Origin: Mimachlamys varia
Lineage: Eukaryota > Mollusca > Bivalvia > Pectinida > Pectinidae
Assembly: GCA_947623455.1 (NCBI GenBank)
Contig: OX392529.1
Span: forward strand, 60,097,186 to 60,161,185
DNA: 64,000 bases
Direction: 5' to 3'
The notes beneath the pieces were generated by a model. That model searched no databases, was not told the DNA's origin, and was given only the letters and a program-made list of their open reading frames with translations. The number at the start of each line of letters is the position of its first letter. The first letter of the stretch is position 1. Made by a program: the position numbers and the translations under genes. Shown here piece by piece: positions 33,517 through 46,354 of this stretch.

Positions 33517-35282
33517 TTTTTATTTCAATGTGGTAGCACTTTAAATCAGCATAAATTCCGGACTATCGCAAAGGGGCTTACACGAACATACCGTAGCCTC
33601 CTAAATACAAATACTCTCGCATTTACCGGGAGGCTCCCTAAATAACCTTAGCTGTAATAAACTGTAACAAAATCAAACCAAACCATCACTGGTACTCCAC
33701 ATAGTTTTGCGCTTTTGATTCATTCTGAATTTTAACTTTAGACTTGTCTTTGTTTATTTGGGACCGGGTTCGACATATTTAATGATAAAATCAGGGGCGA
33801 GATCTGAACAAAGAAAGGATTTACACGGATACCCTTAAAAAGTACAAGGAAGTAAGACTAGATGTTCCGGAACAGGAAGCTTCTCCTACTTCATCAAACA
33901 TATCTGAAAAATGATTCAACGTGTGTAATGATGCAAACAATTTACTTCAGCGGGGCATGTCAATCAAACCTCGAAACATAACAGGATGCAACCTCAATCA
34001 GAAGACACAGGTCCGGGATAAAATATCTAGGTGTCATGCCCCATTTGTACCCGATACTAATTATCAAATTATTTCGAAATCTAGACTCATGCTTCTTGTT
34101 ATATATAGGTATTTGGTAACTGCATACTGGTATTCGTCATAACATTGACTTATCTGACTAATTGCTAGTTGCATAAATAAAAAACATATTTATCAAATTG
34201 GATCTCGGTGTAATCAAGCTCTTAAGATTCGTGGCATGGTGGATTTTGTTAAGGAGGTTTTTTCTTCACATCCATTTACTTAACATCGTACGTCAATAAG
34301 GATATCAGATCAAGATAAATATACGTGTTTAAAATCATTTGCATGTAAGAGTAATAAAATTTTTCGTTTTAAAGAAAGGAAACGCACCTGAAAATGTGGA
34401 AGATATTTATTGGATATGTTCATTTTCAAATTGAAAAAATACCATATGAGTAATATGCCCGGTAGGCGAGTTCAATCTTTGATTGCTTACATGTAGTTAA
34501 TATCTAAGATTAGATATTTTATATTTCATAAACAAATCGTTTTCTATTGATGTGTCTTATAGATAGTTTTATATTTTTGGTTTTTCTTTCCTTTTTACGA
34601 TTTTGTTTGTGAATGTCCAGTTTTGACAATGTTGTTAGGCCCTAAAAGACTTTATTAGTGGACGGGCTGTTAAATAACACAAATCAAGTTCACACTCGGA
34701 AATCGTGCCGCTTGTCGTAGAGCTTGGAATTAGTAAGCCGTCCCTGTCAGTTATGTTCTGTTGCATTTAGCTTAGCGTTGTATGAACGTTAACAGCTAAT
34801 GTCTAAAAGGGTGCGTCTTAAAAAAATCAAGACTCTTACAATATCGTCGGCAGGTGATGTCACTCTCCATGAAAAATATCGAAACGTATCATTCATATCA
34901 AAATATTTCATTTCTGAAGAATAATGATATAAAACTCAAATATGGTTTTTCTAACAATGTTACCTATTACAAAATCCGATTGACGTGACCTGAAATCTCT
35001 GGAACTGGAAGGACGCGCCCATGTCGAATCTTACAATACTGTCAACGCGGCCGCCATGTTGCGACTAGCAGATGGAACATGCCTGGATTGCGATGAGTAA
35101 ATAACGAATTGACAGACAGATATTTGTTAAGGTAAGGTGAAAGTTCGACAGTTGAATAAATAATACTGGAAACTTTTTGTCATGGTTCTTTTGTGCGATG
35201 TCCAAGATGATATGATTACCAATTCGATTTATGGGTCTTCTTGGAATATATTTATTCTACAAACATTCTATTTTACCTGTAT
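33517..35282. other. Long stretch without recognised genes
   Basis: AT-rich. Positions 35038-35129 on the plus strand have a strong start context (gcggccgccATGttgcga) reading MLRLADGTCLDCDE before a stop. A good donor ('ttaag|gtaagg') follows. This could be a 5' exon with an upstream ORF or a dispersed repeat end. Nothing else is supported. Confidence 0.3.
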
Positions 35283-35850
35283 ACATAAGGATTGTACCTC
35301 ATTTTGACTGCGTATGCATATTCTATGGTGTGCGTTAGCACCCCATAGTGTGGATATGTTCGTTGCCAACTGTGGGCATACTACCGTATACGCAGTTAAA
35401 ATGAGGTACAATCCTTATATTTACATCATTATTAATTTTCAAGTGTTATACGAAGAAAACAACATTCGAAGCGGGTTGCTAAGATGGTAACTACGATGGC
35501 CGTGGTTGCTAAGATAATATAGTCCTATTGAATTTCATCAATATATTTGTAAATTTAGAAAATACAGTGAACAACACTTTTTTTCTACATTACGTCATAT
35601 GTAAATTTGGTATTAGATAATTTTACTAGCATTTCGAATTTATTTCTTTATCTATAACGGTCGTTATGTACACGCATTGCCACAGTGATCTGGTTGTGAC
35701 GCGGTCCGACGTCAGACGTCACAACTGCAGGGCGCCACCATGTTTGCGTTACCGTAAGATAACTTCGAATGTGCATCGTTGGAATCAAACGTTTGCTAGA
35801 AACAGATTATTGTATAATCAGACGGAATGGAAAGTATGTATAAATTAATA
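35283..35850 (+). repeat. Hairpin-bearing dispersed repeat, copy 2
   Basis: Same family as 32636-33195. Here the long-loop segment ('gttgccaactgtgggcatac') is in the right arm and in opposite orientation compared with copy 1, while the outer arms keep their orientation. Confidence 0.8.
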
Positions 35851-36182
35851 ATGACAATATTGATAAACATTATATAAAATATATACATATACATGTACTT
35901 TGTGTAAAATATAGATGTATCTGCTAAAAGTATAGAGTAAATATATATGTACACTATTATATGTAAATTGTCAAAAATAACACGGACACATTCTTAGTAC
36001 TTTCGATCCATCAACGGGAGCTCTTCTGGCTCTATTATATATATTAATACATTTTATAATTACTCAACATTCATACCCCTATAGTATAACCGATGCCTGA
36101 ATTGAATTGAAAAGAAATCACCAGGCGGAGCTAATTAACGAAAGACACAAACCTGGACATAAAACAACAAACATGTCTTCAT
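35851..36182. other. Spacer with dispersed-repeat piece
   Basis: Positions 35970-35996 match the SINE-side phrase 'acacggacacattct'. No gene is seen. Confidence 0.4.
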
Positions 36183-37545
36183 GTCACCAGTAGGTGAAGT
36201 GAACGTCCATAGGTACAGTTAGCAGACATGTCACCAGTAGGTGAAGTGAACGTCCATAGGTACAGTTAGCAGAAATGTCACCAGTATGGGAAGTGAACGT
36301 CCATAGGTACAGTTAGCAGACATGTCACCAGTAGGTGACGTGAACGTCTATAGGTACAGTTAGCAGACGTGTCACCAGTAGGAGAAGTGAACGTCTATAG
36401 GTACAGTTAGCAGACATGTCACCCGTAGGTGAAGTGAGTGTATATAGGTACAGTTAGCAGACGTGTCACCAGTAGGAGAAGTGAACGTCTATAGGTACAG
36501 TTAGCAGACGTGTCACCAGTATGGGAAGTGAACGTCTATAGGTACAGTTAGCAGACGTGTCACCAGTAGGTGAAGTGAGTGTATATAGGTTCAGTTAGCA
36601 GACGTGTCACCAGTAGGTGAAGTGAACGTCCATAGGTACAGTTAGCAGACGTGTCACCAGTAGGTGAAGTGAGTGTGTATAGGTACAGTTAGCAGACATG
36701 TCACCAGTAGGTGAAGTGAACGTCTATAGGTACAGTAAGCAGACGTGTCACCAGTAGGTGAAGTGAGTGTATATAGGTACAGTTAGCAGACGTGTCACCA
36801 GTAGGTGAAGTGAACGTCTATAGGTACAGTTAGCAGACGTGTCACCAGTAGGTGAAGTGAGTGTGTATAGGTACAGTTAGCAGACGTGTCACCAGTAGGC
36901 GAAGTGAACGTCTATAGGTACAGTTAGCAGACGTGTCACCAGTAGGTGAAGTGAGTGTATATAGGTACAGTTAGCAGACGTGTCACCAGTAGGGGAAGTG
37001 AACGTCCATAGGTACAGTTAGCAGACGTGTCACCAGTAGGTGAAGTGAACGTCCATAGGTACAGTTAGCAGACGTGTCACCAGTAGGTGAAGTGAACGTC
37101 TATAGGTACAGTTAGCAAACGTGTCACCAGTAGGTGAAGTGAACGTCTATAGGTACAGTTAGCAGACGTGTCACCAGTAGGTGAAGTGAGTGTATATAGG
37201 TACAGTTAGCAGACGTGTCAAGAGTAGGTGAAGTGAACGTCTATAGGTACAGTTAGCAGACGTGTCACCAGTAGGTGAAGTGAACGTCTATAGGTACAGT
37301 TAGCAGACGTGTCACCAGTAGGTGAAGTGAACGTCTATAGGTACAGTAAGCAGACGTGTCACCAGTAGGTGAAGTGAGTGTATATAGGTACAGTTAGCAG
37401 ACATGTCACCAGTAGGTGAAGTGAACGTCCATAGGTACAGTTAGCAGACGTGTCACCAGTAGGTGAAGTGAGTGTATATAGGTACAGTTTGCGGACGTGT
37501 CACCAGTAGGCGAAGTGAACGTCTATAGGTACAGTAAGTAGACAT
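36183..37545. repeat. 47-bp tandem array, block A (~29 copies)
   Basis: Units read 'gtcaccagtaggtgaagtga' then 'acgtctataggtacagttag' and 'cagacgt'. Two main variants (gaacgtctatagg and gagtgtatatagg) often alternate, as in a dimeric higher-order repeat. Confidence 0.95.
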
Positions 37546-37589
37546 GGCTTCTAGTAAGCTGTTAAGTGTATCTAAATACTTTGCCAAAA

Positions 37590-37945
37590 GAAATTTGTAA
37601 TTCAATTAATTACATTTGTAAAGTAATTGTATTTTAATTAATGACCATGTTAATATCCTGTAGTTGTAATTTAATTAATGACTTTGTAAAACTCCTGTAA
37701 TTGTAATTTAATTAATGACTTTGTAAAACTTCTCTAATTGTAATTTAATTAATGACTTTGTAAAATTCATGTAATTGTAATTTAATTTATTACTTTGTGA
37801 AACTCCTGTAATTGTAATTTAATCAACTACTTTGTAAAACTCCTGTAATTTTAATTTAATCAATTACTTTGTAAAACTCCTGTTAATGTAATTTGATTGG
37901 CCAAACCTAAAAGTAATTGTAATTTAATTAATTACACTATCATGT
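37590..37945. repeat. 37-bp AT-rich tandem repeat, block A
   Basis: About nine decayed copies of 'ttgtaatttaattaatgact' plus 'ttgtaaaactcctgtaa'. It sits directly after the 47-bp array in both blocks. Confidence 0.85.
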
Positions 37946-39899
37946 AATTGTGCCCATCTTGCATGTGACCTGTTGTAACACAATACCCTCGAAAAATTTA
38001 ATTTGTAACTATATAGCACCCTGTTTAATAAAATACTGACTGGGGTCCTTACAAAAGTTTCCATCCATTGTACAATAAATTTCAGTGATTCCTTTTAGAA
38101 GTCATAGTTGTCTATCAATCAAACAACATCATCAAGCCACTGTAAAATGGCACCCGTCAGCAGTTTATTATAAAGATGTGGTGGTGAATAACATCTTAGA
38201 TGATCATGTGGTCTTTCCACCCCGCTCATAATCCTTTACACACGGCACCAAAATCACTCGTCCCAGACATTACACAGGCATATAAGACTCAATGTATTTT
38301 AACAAGGTATAGTGTATGTCTTTCGTTGTGCTAAACGTAAGTAAACTGATTGACACTGCCGTTAATATTTACTATTCTACCTTAAACCTCGCTGATGGGT
38401 TTAAACTTATGACAATCACATTAATACAAGAAATATGGTGTACATAAATTTACATTTATGCAAATTTCGTCATTTTCAATACGTTTTTATTGTTTTTGTT
38501 AAACATAATTTTGTTTCTAGGTTTTCCAGAGATTACGATTTTTAATATACCATATTTGCTCCATTCACCAGATGTACTATAACGACTCGCCTTGATTTTA
38601 CAGGTGCAAGGTCTGATTGGCATCTAGATCGCATACTCAAGGTAAATATTTACACACGCACACCAATACGATTTGTTTTGTATGTGTCTATTTTGTTATG
38701 CTTTTAATTTCCAGTGGTATTTTATCCTTGTTTAGAAGTTGACATTATGAAGGTCGCAAGAAACGCCCCTCTAATTGTTTTACAGAGTAAAATATGAATT
38801 TTTATTTTATTTTTAAAATTGTGTCATAATCGATCATAAACATATTTAGAAAATTGATACTTATTTTCAAAACCATGCAAAATATTATTTTAAAATATGT
38901 GATGCAAATCTAAGTCGTGTGATTTGTTTTTGGGATTTCGCGTGCTTTACGAATCTTTTGATATATGCGATAAATTTGACACTTTTTAGAGCAAAGTTTC
39001 GATTTATTTAGGTGTGGTAGGCAATTAGATCAATCATTATGCTAGAACATGAAAAAATACCTAAAATTGGTAGTTTCATTTCCCTGTTAAATGTTCAGAG
39101 ACATGACAACAACTGGTTCAGCCGTTGTCAATGTGACCGGGTGAAATGATGTGCAGGGTGACTTCGGCATGTCGTTAACCAGTCGTCGTGTGAAATTGCT
39201 GTTCTATACAATTTATACGTAATTTAAACTTGTTATCAGTCTCCTTATTAGTTTTGTCAGCATTAACACGATTTAAAATTATACAGAACTAGTTGACAAG
39301 ATTTGAAATTATGCAGAACCCGTTTAACTTTACTTTTAAATTCATAATTGTTTACGCAACTGACCCTTCTGCTTCTACATTATTTTATAAATTTTGGATT
39401 GCCAGCTTTTGGCCCCTAGCATCACTGAAGAGTACTAGGAGGACGAAACAGCTGTATGATGCAGTTTGATTCATTTTTTCCGGCATACTGTATCTATTAC
39501 TAAATTTGAAAAGTACAGCATTTGTGTGTTACGTCATCATTAAGGTCAATTTGTGTGGTGTGTAAGCTTGCTGGAGGCAGTGCTCGTTGGTACAAAACGT
39601 TCAGTCTTAAATGTAGATTGTGCTGAATTACGTTTTTGTGTTGATTACGATAAGACAAGAATGACGTGGAACGATTGTTGGACAAAATTTAGACATTGTC
39701 TAATTTTGCAATACTTTAACAGATAGACGTATTTGATATTGTTTGGTCTCAAATATCGTTAGCGTCTAATTTGTAAAAGAATAATAATTGATTTGGTCGA
39801 ATGGGAGTTGTGAGTATTATTGCATTATCATTGTTTTGTACTGTATTATTTCATGTATGGGACGATTGTGTTAGTGTCATTATTATAGAACCCGTTATT
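37946..39899. other. Body of block A, no gene recognised
   Basis: It aligns to 46705-48660. A candidate 38-nt exon with good splice borders is listed separately. Near 39430-39560, a phrase 'ccggcatactgtat' recurs at 48233 and 54579. 'gtgaccgggtgaaatgatgt' lies at 39133. The ORF on the minus strand at 39500-39685 (copy at 48172-48438) has no domain. Confidence 0.5.
38604..38641 (+). CDS. Candidate 38-nt exon, block A
   Basis: 'cttgattttacag' precedes and 'gtaaat' follows. In one frame the 12 codons are ARSDWHLDRILK. The block B copy (47355-47392) differs by one silent change (GCA to GCT) and keeps both splice sites. No neighbouring coding exon was found, so the evidence is limited to splice borders and conservation. 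Confidence 0.25.
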
Positions 39900-40300
39900 A
39901 CTATTTTATACCTCCACATAGGTGAGGAAGTATAAAGCATTCACTTCGTCTGTGTGTTCGTCCATCCGTCCGTCCGTGCGTCGGGAGCTTGTGCATAACA
40001 TATCTTAACAAAAGCACCGCAAGCAGAGGTATGCTATGCCCGTTGGACTCTATCAGAAGTGTACTTAAATTCAAATTAGGAAATGTCAAAAGCTTAGTGC
40101 AAAACAGGCAAAATATAATTCTAAACTTAAGGTTGTCTAATTGTGCACAAAAAACCCCAAAACAAAACAAGCGAAAGTTAACACTTATCTTACATGTACA
40201 TTTATTGCCCCGAATGGCGATAACTCTAGTAAATAGTGTCGAAGCTAATTGCCGTTCAGGAAAACACAACATAATGTTATGATGATTATAACAGCAACGT
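39900..40300. repeat. Dispersed repeat with 'tcgtccgtccg' signature, block A
   Basis: Contains 'tacctccacataggtgagga', 'ccatccgtccgtccgtgcgt', 'aagcaccgcaagcagaggta' and 'attgccccgaatggcgataa'. It is copied at 48660-48990. Its class is unknown; this spelling is typical of abundant dispersed repeats. Confidence 0.6.
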
Positions 40301-40945
40301 TTGAAAAAAAAATCAGAGAATACCAAAGTGTCAACAAAACGATAATCCTAACTCAAAATCTATTAAACTAGAGGAAAATAGAAACAATAGAAATATTTAC
40401 ATTGAGACTCTCGTAAAAGCACAAGAGAATAAGACCAGGTGGTCCGGAAGAATAAGCGTCTTCTGCTTCATCGACGACACCTGCAAAATTAATCTTTGTC
40501 ACATCCAAGTAAACATCAAGTTCCCAAAACGAAAACCGAGTATCATGGTCAATCACAAGTAAACACACTAATGAGCATAATAAAAAATGTCCATCTTCAT
40601 ATCACTTAAAGATGCAGAATATTTCCCAATGAGACAAAGATGGCGACCATAAAACTTAGTTCTGATCAACATGTATCTCTCGGATCCTTGTGTTGTAAGT
40701 TTGTTTGTCAACAGTCGACATCGGTCACGAAAATCACGATACCTAGAGCAAGTCCTAGAATATCGAATCAACTGCGACATGCACCATAGGTTGGAGAAGC
40801 AGGGATGTTACTATCAAGAAATGGAAAGTCCACGATCGGAAAATTGCAATAATCACGTTTATCGTATAGCTTAACAGTAAGCTGTCCATGTTGGTCGTAG
40901 TTTAATTAGAGATCGAGGTAAGCAGTCTATTGTGTCTTTTATTTC
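40301..40945 (-). pseudogene. Penelope-like element, 3' part, block A
   Basis: The minus-strand frame at 40568-40780 reads SQLIRYSRTCSRYRDFRDRC then RLLTNKLTTQGSERYMLIR and ends DMKMDIFYYAH with a stop. The 3' tail follows to 40301. The 5' part with the YIDD motif is absent: the copy breaks at about 40945. Confidence 0.75.
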
Positions 40946-41196
40946 AAGAAAAAACAACTGTTGAAAGCTGTAGGAGGAGATCTCACAAGATCACGACAGA
41001 ACCGCATTTTCTACATAATGCCACTTATAAAAATGCTGTTACAATTATATCCGAAAAGCTGAAACAAGAAAACACAACCCATAATATTATATATCAAACT
41101 GTTTGTCTTTTGAAGTCTCATGCCAGATTTGAAAGGAATTTAAGAATGCACAAAAAAAACTTCTACATATTGCCCGGAAACTGCAACAGACACTAA
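40945..41196 (+). CDS. ORF of unknown function next to the Penelope break
   Basis: Directly after the Penelope break a plus-strand frame continues for ~80 codons (FQEKTTVESCRRRSHK, then HFLHNATYKNAVTIISEKL, then NLRMHKKNFYILPGN). Its apparent start at 40930 lies in Penelope sequence on the other strand, so the ATG is not informative. Basic, His/Cys-containing. No family recognised; possibly part of another mobile element. Absent from block B. Confidence 0.2.
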   Translation, partial: QEKTTVESCRRRSHKITTEPHFLHNATYKNAVTIISEKLKQENTTHNIIYQTVCLLKSHARFERNLRMHKKNFYILPGNCNRH

Positions 41197-41269
41197 AATA
41201 TAAATGTAAATATTACATCTGATCGAATTGCACATTAGTTAGTTTAATGGTCCGGAGTTGTTGTTTATT

Positions 41270-41640
41270 TAAACGCCCGTCAAAAATGACGGGACGTATT
41301 ATGGTATGGCGTTGTCCGTCCGACCGTACGGCCGTCGTAAACTACTATTTATCCGGAGAACTCTTCCTTAAGTTATCAACCGATTTCTTTCAAACTTGCT
41401 AGGTTTGGCCACCATGACATTAAGTTGTGTTTTCCTGAACGATAGTTTGTTTCAACAATATTCACTAGAGTTATTGCCATTTGAAACTTCATAATAGATG
41501 CAATTCCGGGCATTAAGTAGAAAGTGTCAGAACTTTTTGTGTTTTCTTCAATTCCTCTAAAATTCGTTAAGGTACTTCGGAAATCTATACTATTTAACAT
41601 ATATTACGGGTTTTGTTGAGTTATTTCATCTTTTCGCGAA
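41270..41640. repeat. Dispersed repeat with 'ttgtccgtccgaccgt' signature
   Basis: 'aacgcccgtcaaaaatgacg' and 'gtccgtccgaccgtacggcc' followed by 'ggagaactcttccttaagtt'. Common style of dispersed invertebrate repeat. Present only in block A. Confidence 0.5.
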
Positions 41641-41699
41641 ACAGCATTGCATATTTGCAATTGCAAAATACAGGCATTTTGTAGAACATGCATTCCTGT

Positions 41700-44600
41700 C
41701 ATAAATTGTCTCTAGATCTGTGTTATAACAAGGTGTCAGATTCACGTGTCTCCAGATCGGTGTTATAACAAGGTGTCAGATTCACGTGTCTCCAGATCGG
41801 TGTTATAACAAGGTGTCAGATTCACGTGTCTCCAGATCGGTGTTATAACAAGGTGTCAGATTCACGTGTCTCCAGATCGGTGTTATAACAAGGTGTCAGA
41901 TTCACGTGTCTCCAGATCGGTGTTATAACAAGGTGTCAGATTCACGTGTCTCCGGATCTGTGTTGTTACAAGGTGTCAGATTCACGTGTCTCCGGATCAG
42001 TGTTGTTACAAGGTGTCAGATTCAACTGTCTCCAGATCTGTGTTATTACAAGGTGTCAGATTCACGTGTTTCGGATCTGTGTTATTACAAGGTATCAGAT
42101 TCATCCGTCCCCAGATCTGCGTTATTACAAGGTGCCAGATTCAACTGTCTCCAGATATGCGTTATTACAAGGTGTCCGATTCACTTGTCTCCAGATCTGT
42201 GTTATTACAAGGTGTCAGATTCAACTGTCTCCAGATCTGTGTATTTACAAGGCGTCAGATTCAACTGTCTCCAGATCTGTGTTGTTACAAGGTGTTAGAT
42301 TCACGTATCTCCGGATCTTTGTTATTACAAGGTGTCAGATTCACGTGTCTCCGGATCTGTGTTATAACATGGTGTAAGATTCACCTGTCGCCAGATCTGT
42401 GTTGTTACAAGGTGTCAGATTCACGTATCTCCGGATCTGTGTTATTACAAGGTGTCAGATTCACGTGTCTCCGGATCTGTGTTATAACATGGTGTAAGAT
42501 TCACCTGTCGCCAGATCTGTGTTGTTACAAGGTGTCAGATTCACGGGTCTCCAGATCTGTGTTGTTACAAGGTGTCAGATTCACTTGTCTTCAGATCTGT
42601 GTTATTACAAGGTGTCAAATTTACGTGTCTCCAGATCTGCGTTATTACAAGGTGTCCGATTCACTTGTCTCAAGATCTGTGTTATTACAAGGTGTCCGAT
42701 TCAACTGTCTCCAGATCTGTGTTATAACAAGGTGTCAGATTCCCCTGTCTCCAGATCTGTGTTATTGCAAGGTGTCAGATTCCCCTATCTCAAGATCTGT
42801 GTTATTACAAGGTGTCAGATTCACTTGTCTCAAGATCTGTGTTATTACATGGTGTCAGATTCATAAGTCTCCAGATCTGTGTTATTACAAGGTGTCAGAT
42901 TCCCCTGTCTCCAGATCGGTTTTATTACAAGGTGTCAGATTTACCTGTCTCATGGTCTGTGTTATTACAAGGTGTCAGATTCACCTGTCTCCAGATCTGC
43001 GTTATAACAAGGTGTCAAATTCCCCTGTCTCTAGATCTGCTTTATTACAAGGTGTCTGATTCAATTGTCTCCGGATATGCGTTATAGCAAGGTGTCAGAT
43101 TCATCCGTTTTTAGATTTGTGTTATTACAAGGTGTCTGATTCAATTGTCTCCAGATCTGTGTTATTACAAGGTGTCAGATTCACGTGTCTCCGGATCTGT
43201 GTTATAACAAGGTGTCAGATTCACGTTTCTCAGGATCTGTGTTATTACAAGGTGTCAGATTCACCTGTCTCCGGATCTGTGTTATTACAAGGTGTCAGAT
43301 TCACTTGTCTCCACATCTGCGTTATTACAAGGTGTCCGATTCACCTGTCTCCAGATCTGTGTTATTACAAGGTGTCAGATTCACCCGCCTCAAGTTCTGT
43401 GTTATTACAAGGTGTCATATTCCACTGTTTCCAGATCTGCGTTATTACAAGGTGTCATATTCCACTGTCTCAAGATCTGCGTTATTACAAGATGTCATAT
43501 TCCCCTGTCTCCAGATCTGTGTTATTACAAGGTGTCAGATTCACGTGTCTCCGGATCTGTGTTATGACAAGGTGTCATATTCCACTGTCTCTAAATCTGT
43601 GTTATTACAAGATGTCAGATTCAACTGTCTCCAGATCTGTGTTGTTACAAGGTGTCAGATTCATCTGTTTCTAGATCTGTGTTATTACAAGGTGTCAGAT
43701 TCACTTGTCTCCAAATCTGTGTTATTACAAGGTGTCAGATTCACTTGTCTCCAGATCTGTGTTGTTACAAGGTATCAGATTCATCCGTTTCTAGATCTGT
43801 GTTATTACAAAGTGTCAGATTCACTTGTCTCCAGATCTATGTTGTTACAAGGTGTCAGATTCATCCGTTTCTAGATCTGTGTTATTACAAGGTGTCAGAT
43901 TCACTTGTCTCCAAATCTGTTTTATTACAAGGTGTCATATTCAACTGTCTCCAAATCTGTGTTATTACAAGGTGTCAGATTCACTTGTCTCCAAATATAT
44001 TTTATTACAAGGCTTCATATTCCACTGTCTCCAAATCTGTGTTATTACAAAATGTCAGATTCAACTGTCTCTAGATCTGTGTTATTACAAGGTGTCAGAT
44101 TCCACTGTCTCCAGATCTGTGTTATTACAAGGTGTCAGATTCACTTGTCTCCAAATCTGTGTTATTACAAGGTGTCAGATTCACTTGTCTCCAGATCTGT
44201 GTTGTTACAAGGTATCAGATTCATCCGTTTCTAGATCTGTGTTATTACAAAGTGTCAGATTCACTTGTCTCCAGATCTATGTTGTTACAAGGTGTCAGAT
44301 TCATCCGTTTCTAGATCTGTGTTATTACAAGGTGTCAGATTCACTTGTCTCCAAATCTGTTTTATTACAAGGTGTCATATTCAACTGTCTCCAAATCTGT
44401 GTTATTACAAGGTGTCAGATTCACTTGTCTCCAAATATATTTTATTACAAGGCTTCATATTCCACTGTCTCCAAATCTGTGTTATTACAAAATGTCAGAT
44501 TCAACTGTCTCTAGATCTGTGTTATTACAAGGTGTCAGATTCACGTGTCTCCGGATCTGTGTTATTACAAGGTGTCATATTCACGTGTCTCGGATCTGTG

Positions 44601-45104
44601 TTATTACTAGGTGTCAGATCCACTTGTCTCTGGATCTGTGTTTTTACAAGGTGTGAGATTCACGTGTCTCCGGATCTGTGTTATTACAAGGTGTGAGATT
44701 CACGTGTCTCGAATCTGTTTTATTACAAGGTGTCAGATTCACGTTTCTCCGGATCTTTGTTATTACAAGGTGTTAGATTCACCTGTCTCCGGATCTGTGT
44801 TATTACAAGGTGTCAGATTCACGTGTCTCCGGATCTGTGTTATTACAAGGTGTCAGATTAATACGTCTCCAGATCTGTGTTATAACTAGGTATCAGATTC
44901 ACCTGTCTCCAGATATGTGTTATTACAAGGTGTCAGATTCACCTGTCTCCAGATCTGTGTATTTACAAGGTGTCATATTCAACTGTCTCCAGATCTGTGT
45001 TATTACAAGGTGTCAGATTCCACTGTCTCCGTATCTTTGTTATTACAAGGTATCAGATTCACGTGTCTCCGGATCTGTGTTATTACAAGGTGTCATATTA
45101 ACCT
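41700..45104 (+). repeat. 40-bp tandem array, block A (~85 copies)
   Basis: The core is 'AGATCTGTGTTATTACAAGG' followed by 'tgtcagattcacctgtctcc'. Most units contain AGATCT (a BglII site). The plus strand unit has no stop in any of the three frames, so because 40 is not a multiple of 3 each frame cycles through the same three peptides (VSDS.VSRS, LLQGVRFTCLQ, ICVITRCQIHLSPDLCYYK). The first six units are almost identical, and a block of 11 units is repeated with a 440-bp offset (about 43680-44070 and 44120-44510). Confidence 0.95.
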
Positions 45105-46310
45105 GTCACCAGTAGGTACAGGTAGCAGACATGTCACCAGTAGGTGAAGTGAGTGTATATAGGTACAGTTAGCAGACGTGTCACCAGTAGGTGAAGTGAA
45201 CGTCCATAGGTACAGTTAGCAGACGTGTCACCAGTAGGTGAAGTGAACGTCTATAGGTACAGTTAGCAGACGTGTCACCAGTAGGTGAAGTGAACGTCCA
45301 TAGGTACAGTTAGCAAACGTGTCACCAGTAGGTGAAGTGAACGTCTATAGGTACAGTTAGCAAACGTGTCACCAGTAGGTGAAGTGAACGTCCATAGGTA
45401 CAGTTAGCAGACGTGTCAAGAGTAGGTGAAGTGAGTGTATATAGGTACAGTTAGCAGACGTGTCACCAGTAGGTGAAGTGAACGTCCATAGGTACAGTTA
45501 GCAGACGTGTCACCAGTATGGGAAGTGAACGTCCATAGGTACAGTTAGCAAACGTGTCACCAGTAGGTGAAGTGAACGTCTATAGGTACAGTTAGCAAAC
45601 GTGTCACCAGTAGGTGAAGTGAACGTCCATAGGTACAGTTAGCAGACGTGTCACCGGTAGGTAAAGTGAACGTCTATAGGTACAGTTAGCAGACGTGTCA
45701 CCAGTAGGTGAAGTGAACGTCCATAGGTACAGTTAGCAGACGTGTCACCGGTAGGTAAAGTGAACGTCTATAGGTACAGTTAGCAGACGTGTCACCAGTA
45801 GGTGAAGTGAACGTCCATAGGTACAGTTAGCAGACGTGTCAAGAGTAGGTGAAGTGAGTGTATATAGGTACAGTTAGCAGACGTGTCACCAGTAGGTGAA
45901 GTGAACGTCCATAGGTACAGTTAGCAAACGTGTCACCAGTAGGTGAAGTGAACGTCTATAGGTACAGTTAGCAAACGTGTCACCAGTAGGTGAAGTGAAC
46001 GTCCATAGGTACAGTTAGCAGACGTGTCACCGGTAGGTAAAGTGAACGTCTATAGGTACAGTTAGCAGACGTGTCACCAGTAGGTGAAGTGAACGTCCAT
46101 AGGTACAGTTAGCAGACGTGTCACCGGTAGGTAAAGTGAACGTCTATAGGTACAGTTAGCAGACGTGTCACCAGTAGGTGAAGTGAACGTCTATAGGTAC
46201 AGTTAGCAAACGTGTCACCGGTAGGTGAAGTGAACGTCTATAGGTACAGTTAGCAAACGTGTCACCAGTAGGAGAAGTAAACGTCCATAGGTACAGTTAG
46301 CAGACATGGC
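45105..46310. repeat. 47-bp tandem array, block B (~25 copies)
   Basis: Same unit as 36183-37545, with more 'gtcaccggtaggtaaagtga' and 'agcaaacgtg' variants, arranged in recurring groups that suggest local block amplification after the large duplication. Confidence 0.95.
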
Positions 46311-46354
46311 TTCTAGTAAGCTGTCAAGTGTATCTAAATACTTTGCCAAAAGTA

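Larger units (their letters stand above)
36183..45104 (+). repeat. Composite block A of a tandem duplication (~8.9 kb)
   Basis: Order: 47-bp array, 37-bp AT-rich array, ~3-kb body, dispersed repeat, Penelope tail, 40-bp array. The same order recurs at 45105-53990. The bodies align with an offset of 8762 bp near the start and ~8700 bp near the Penelope tail. Copy B lacks ~1 kb between the Penelope tail and the 40-bp array (about 40770-41700 of copy A). Confidence 0.85.
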
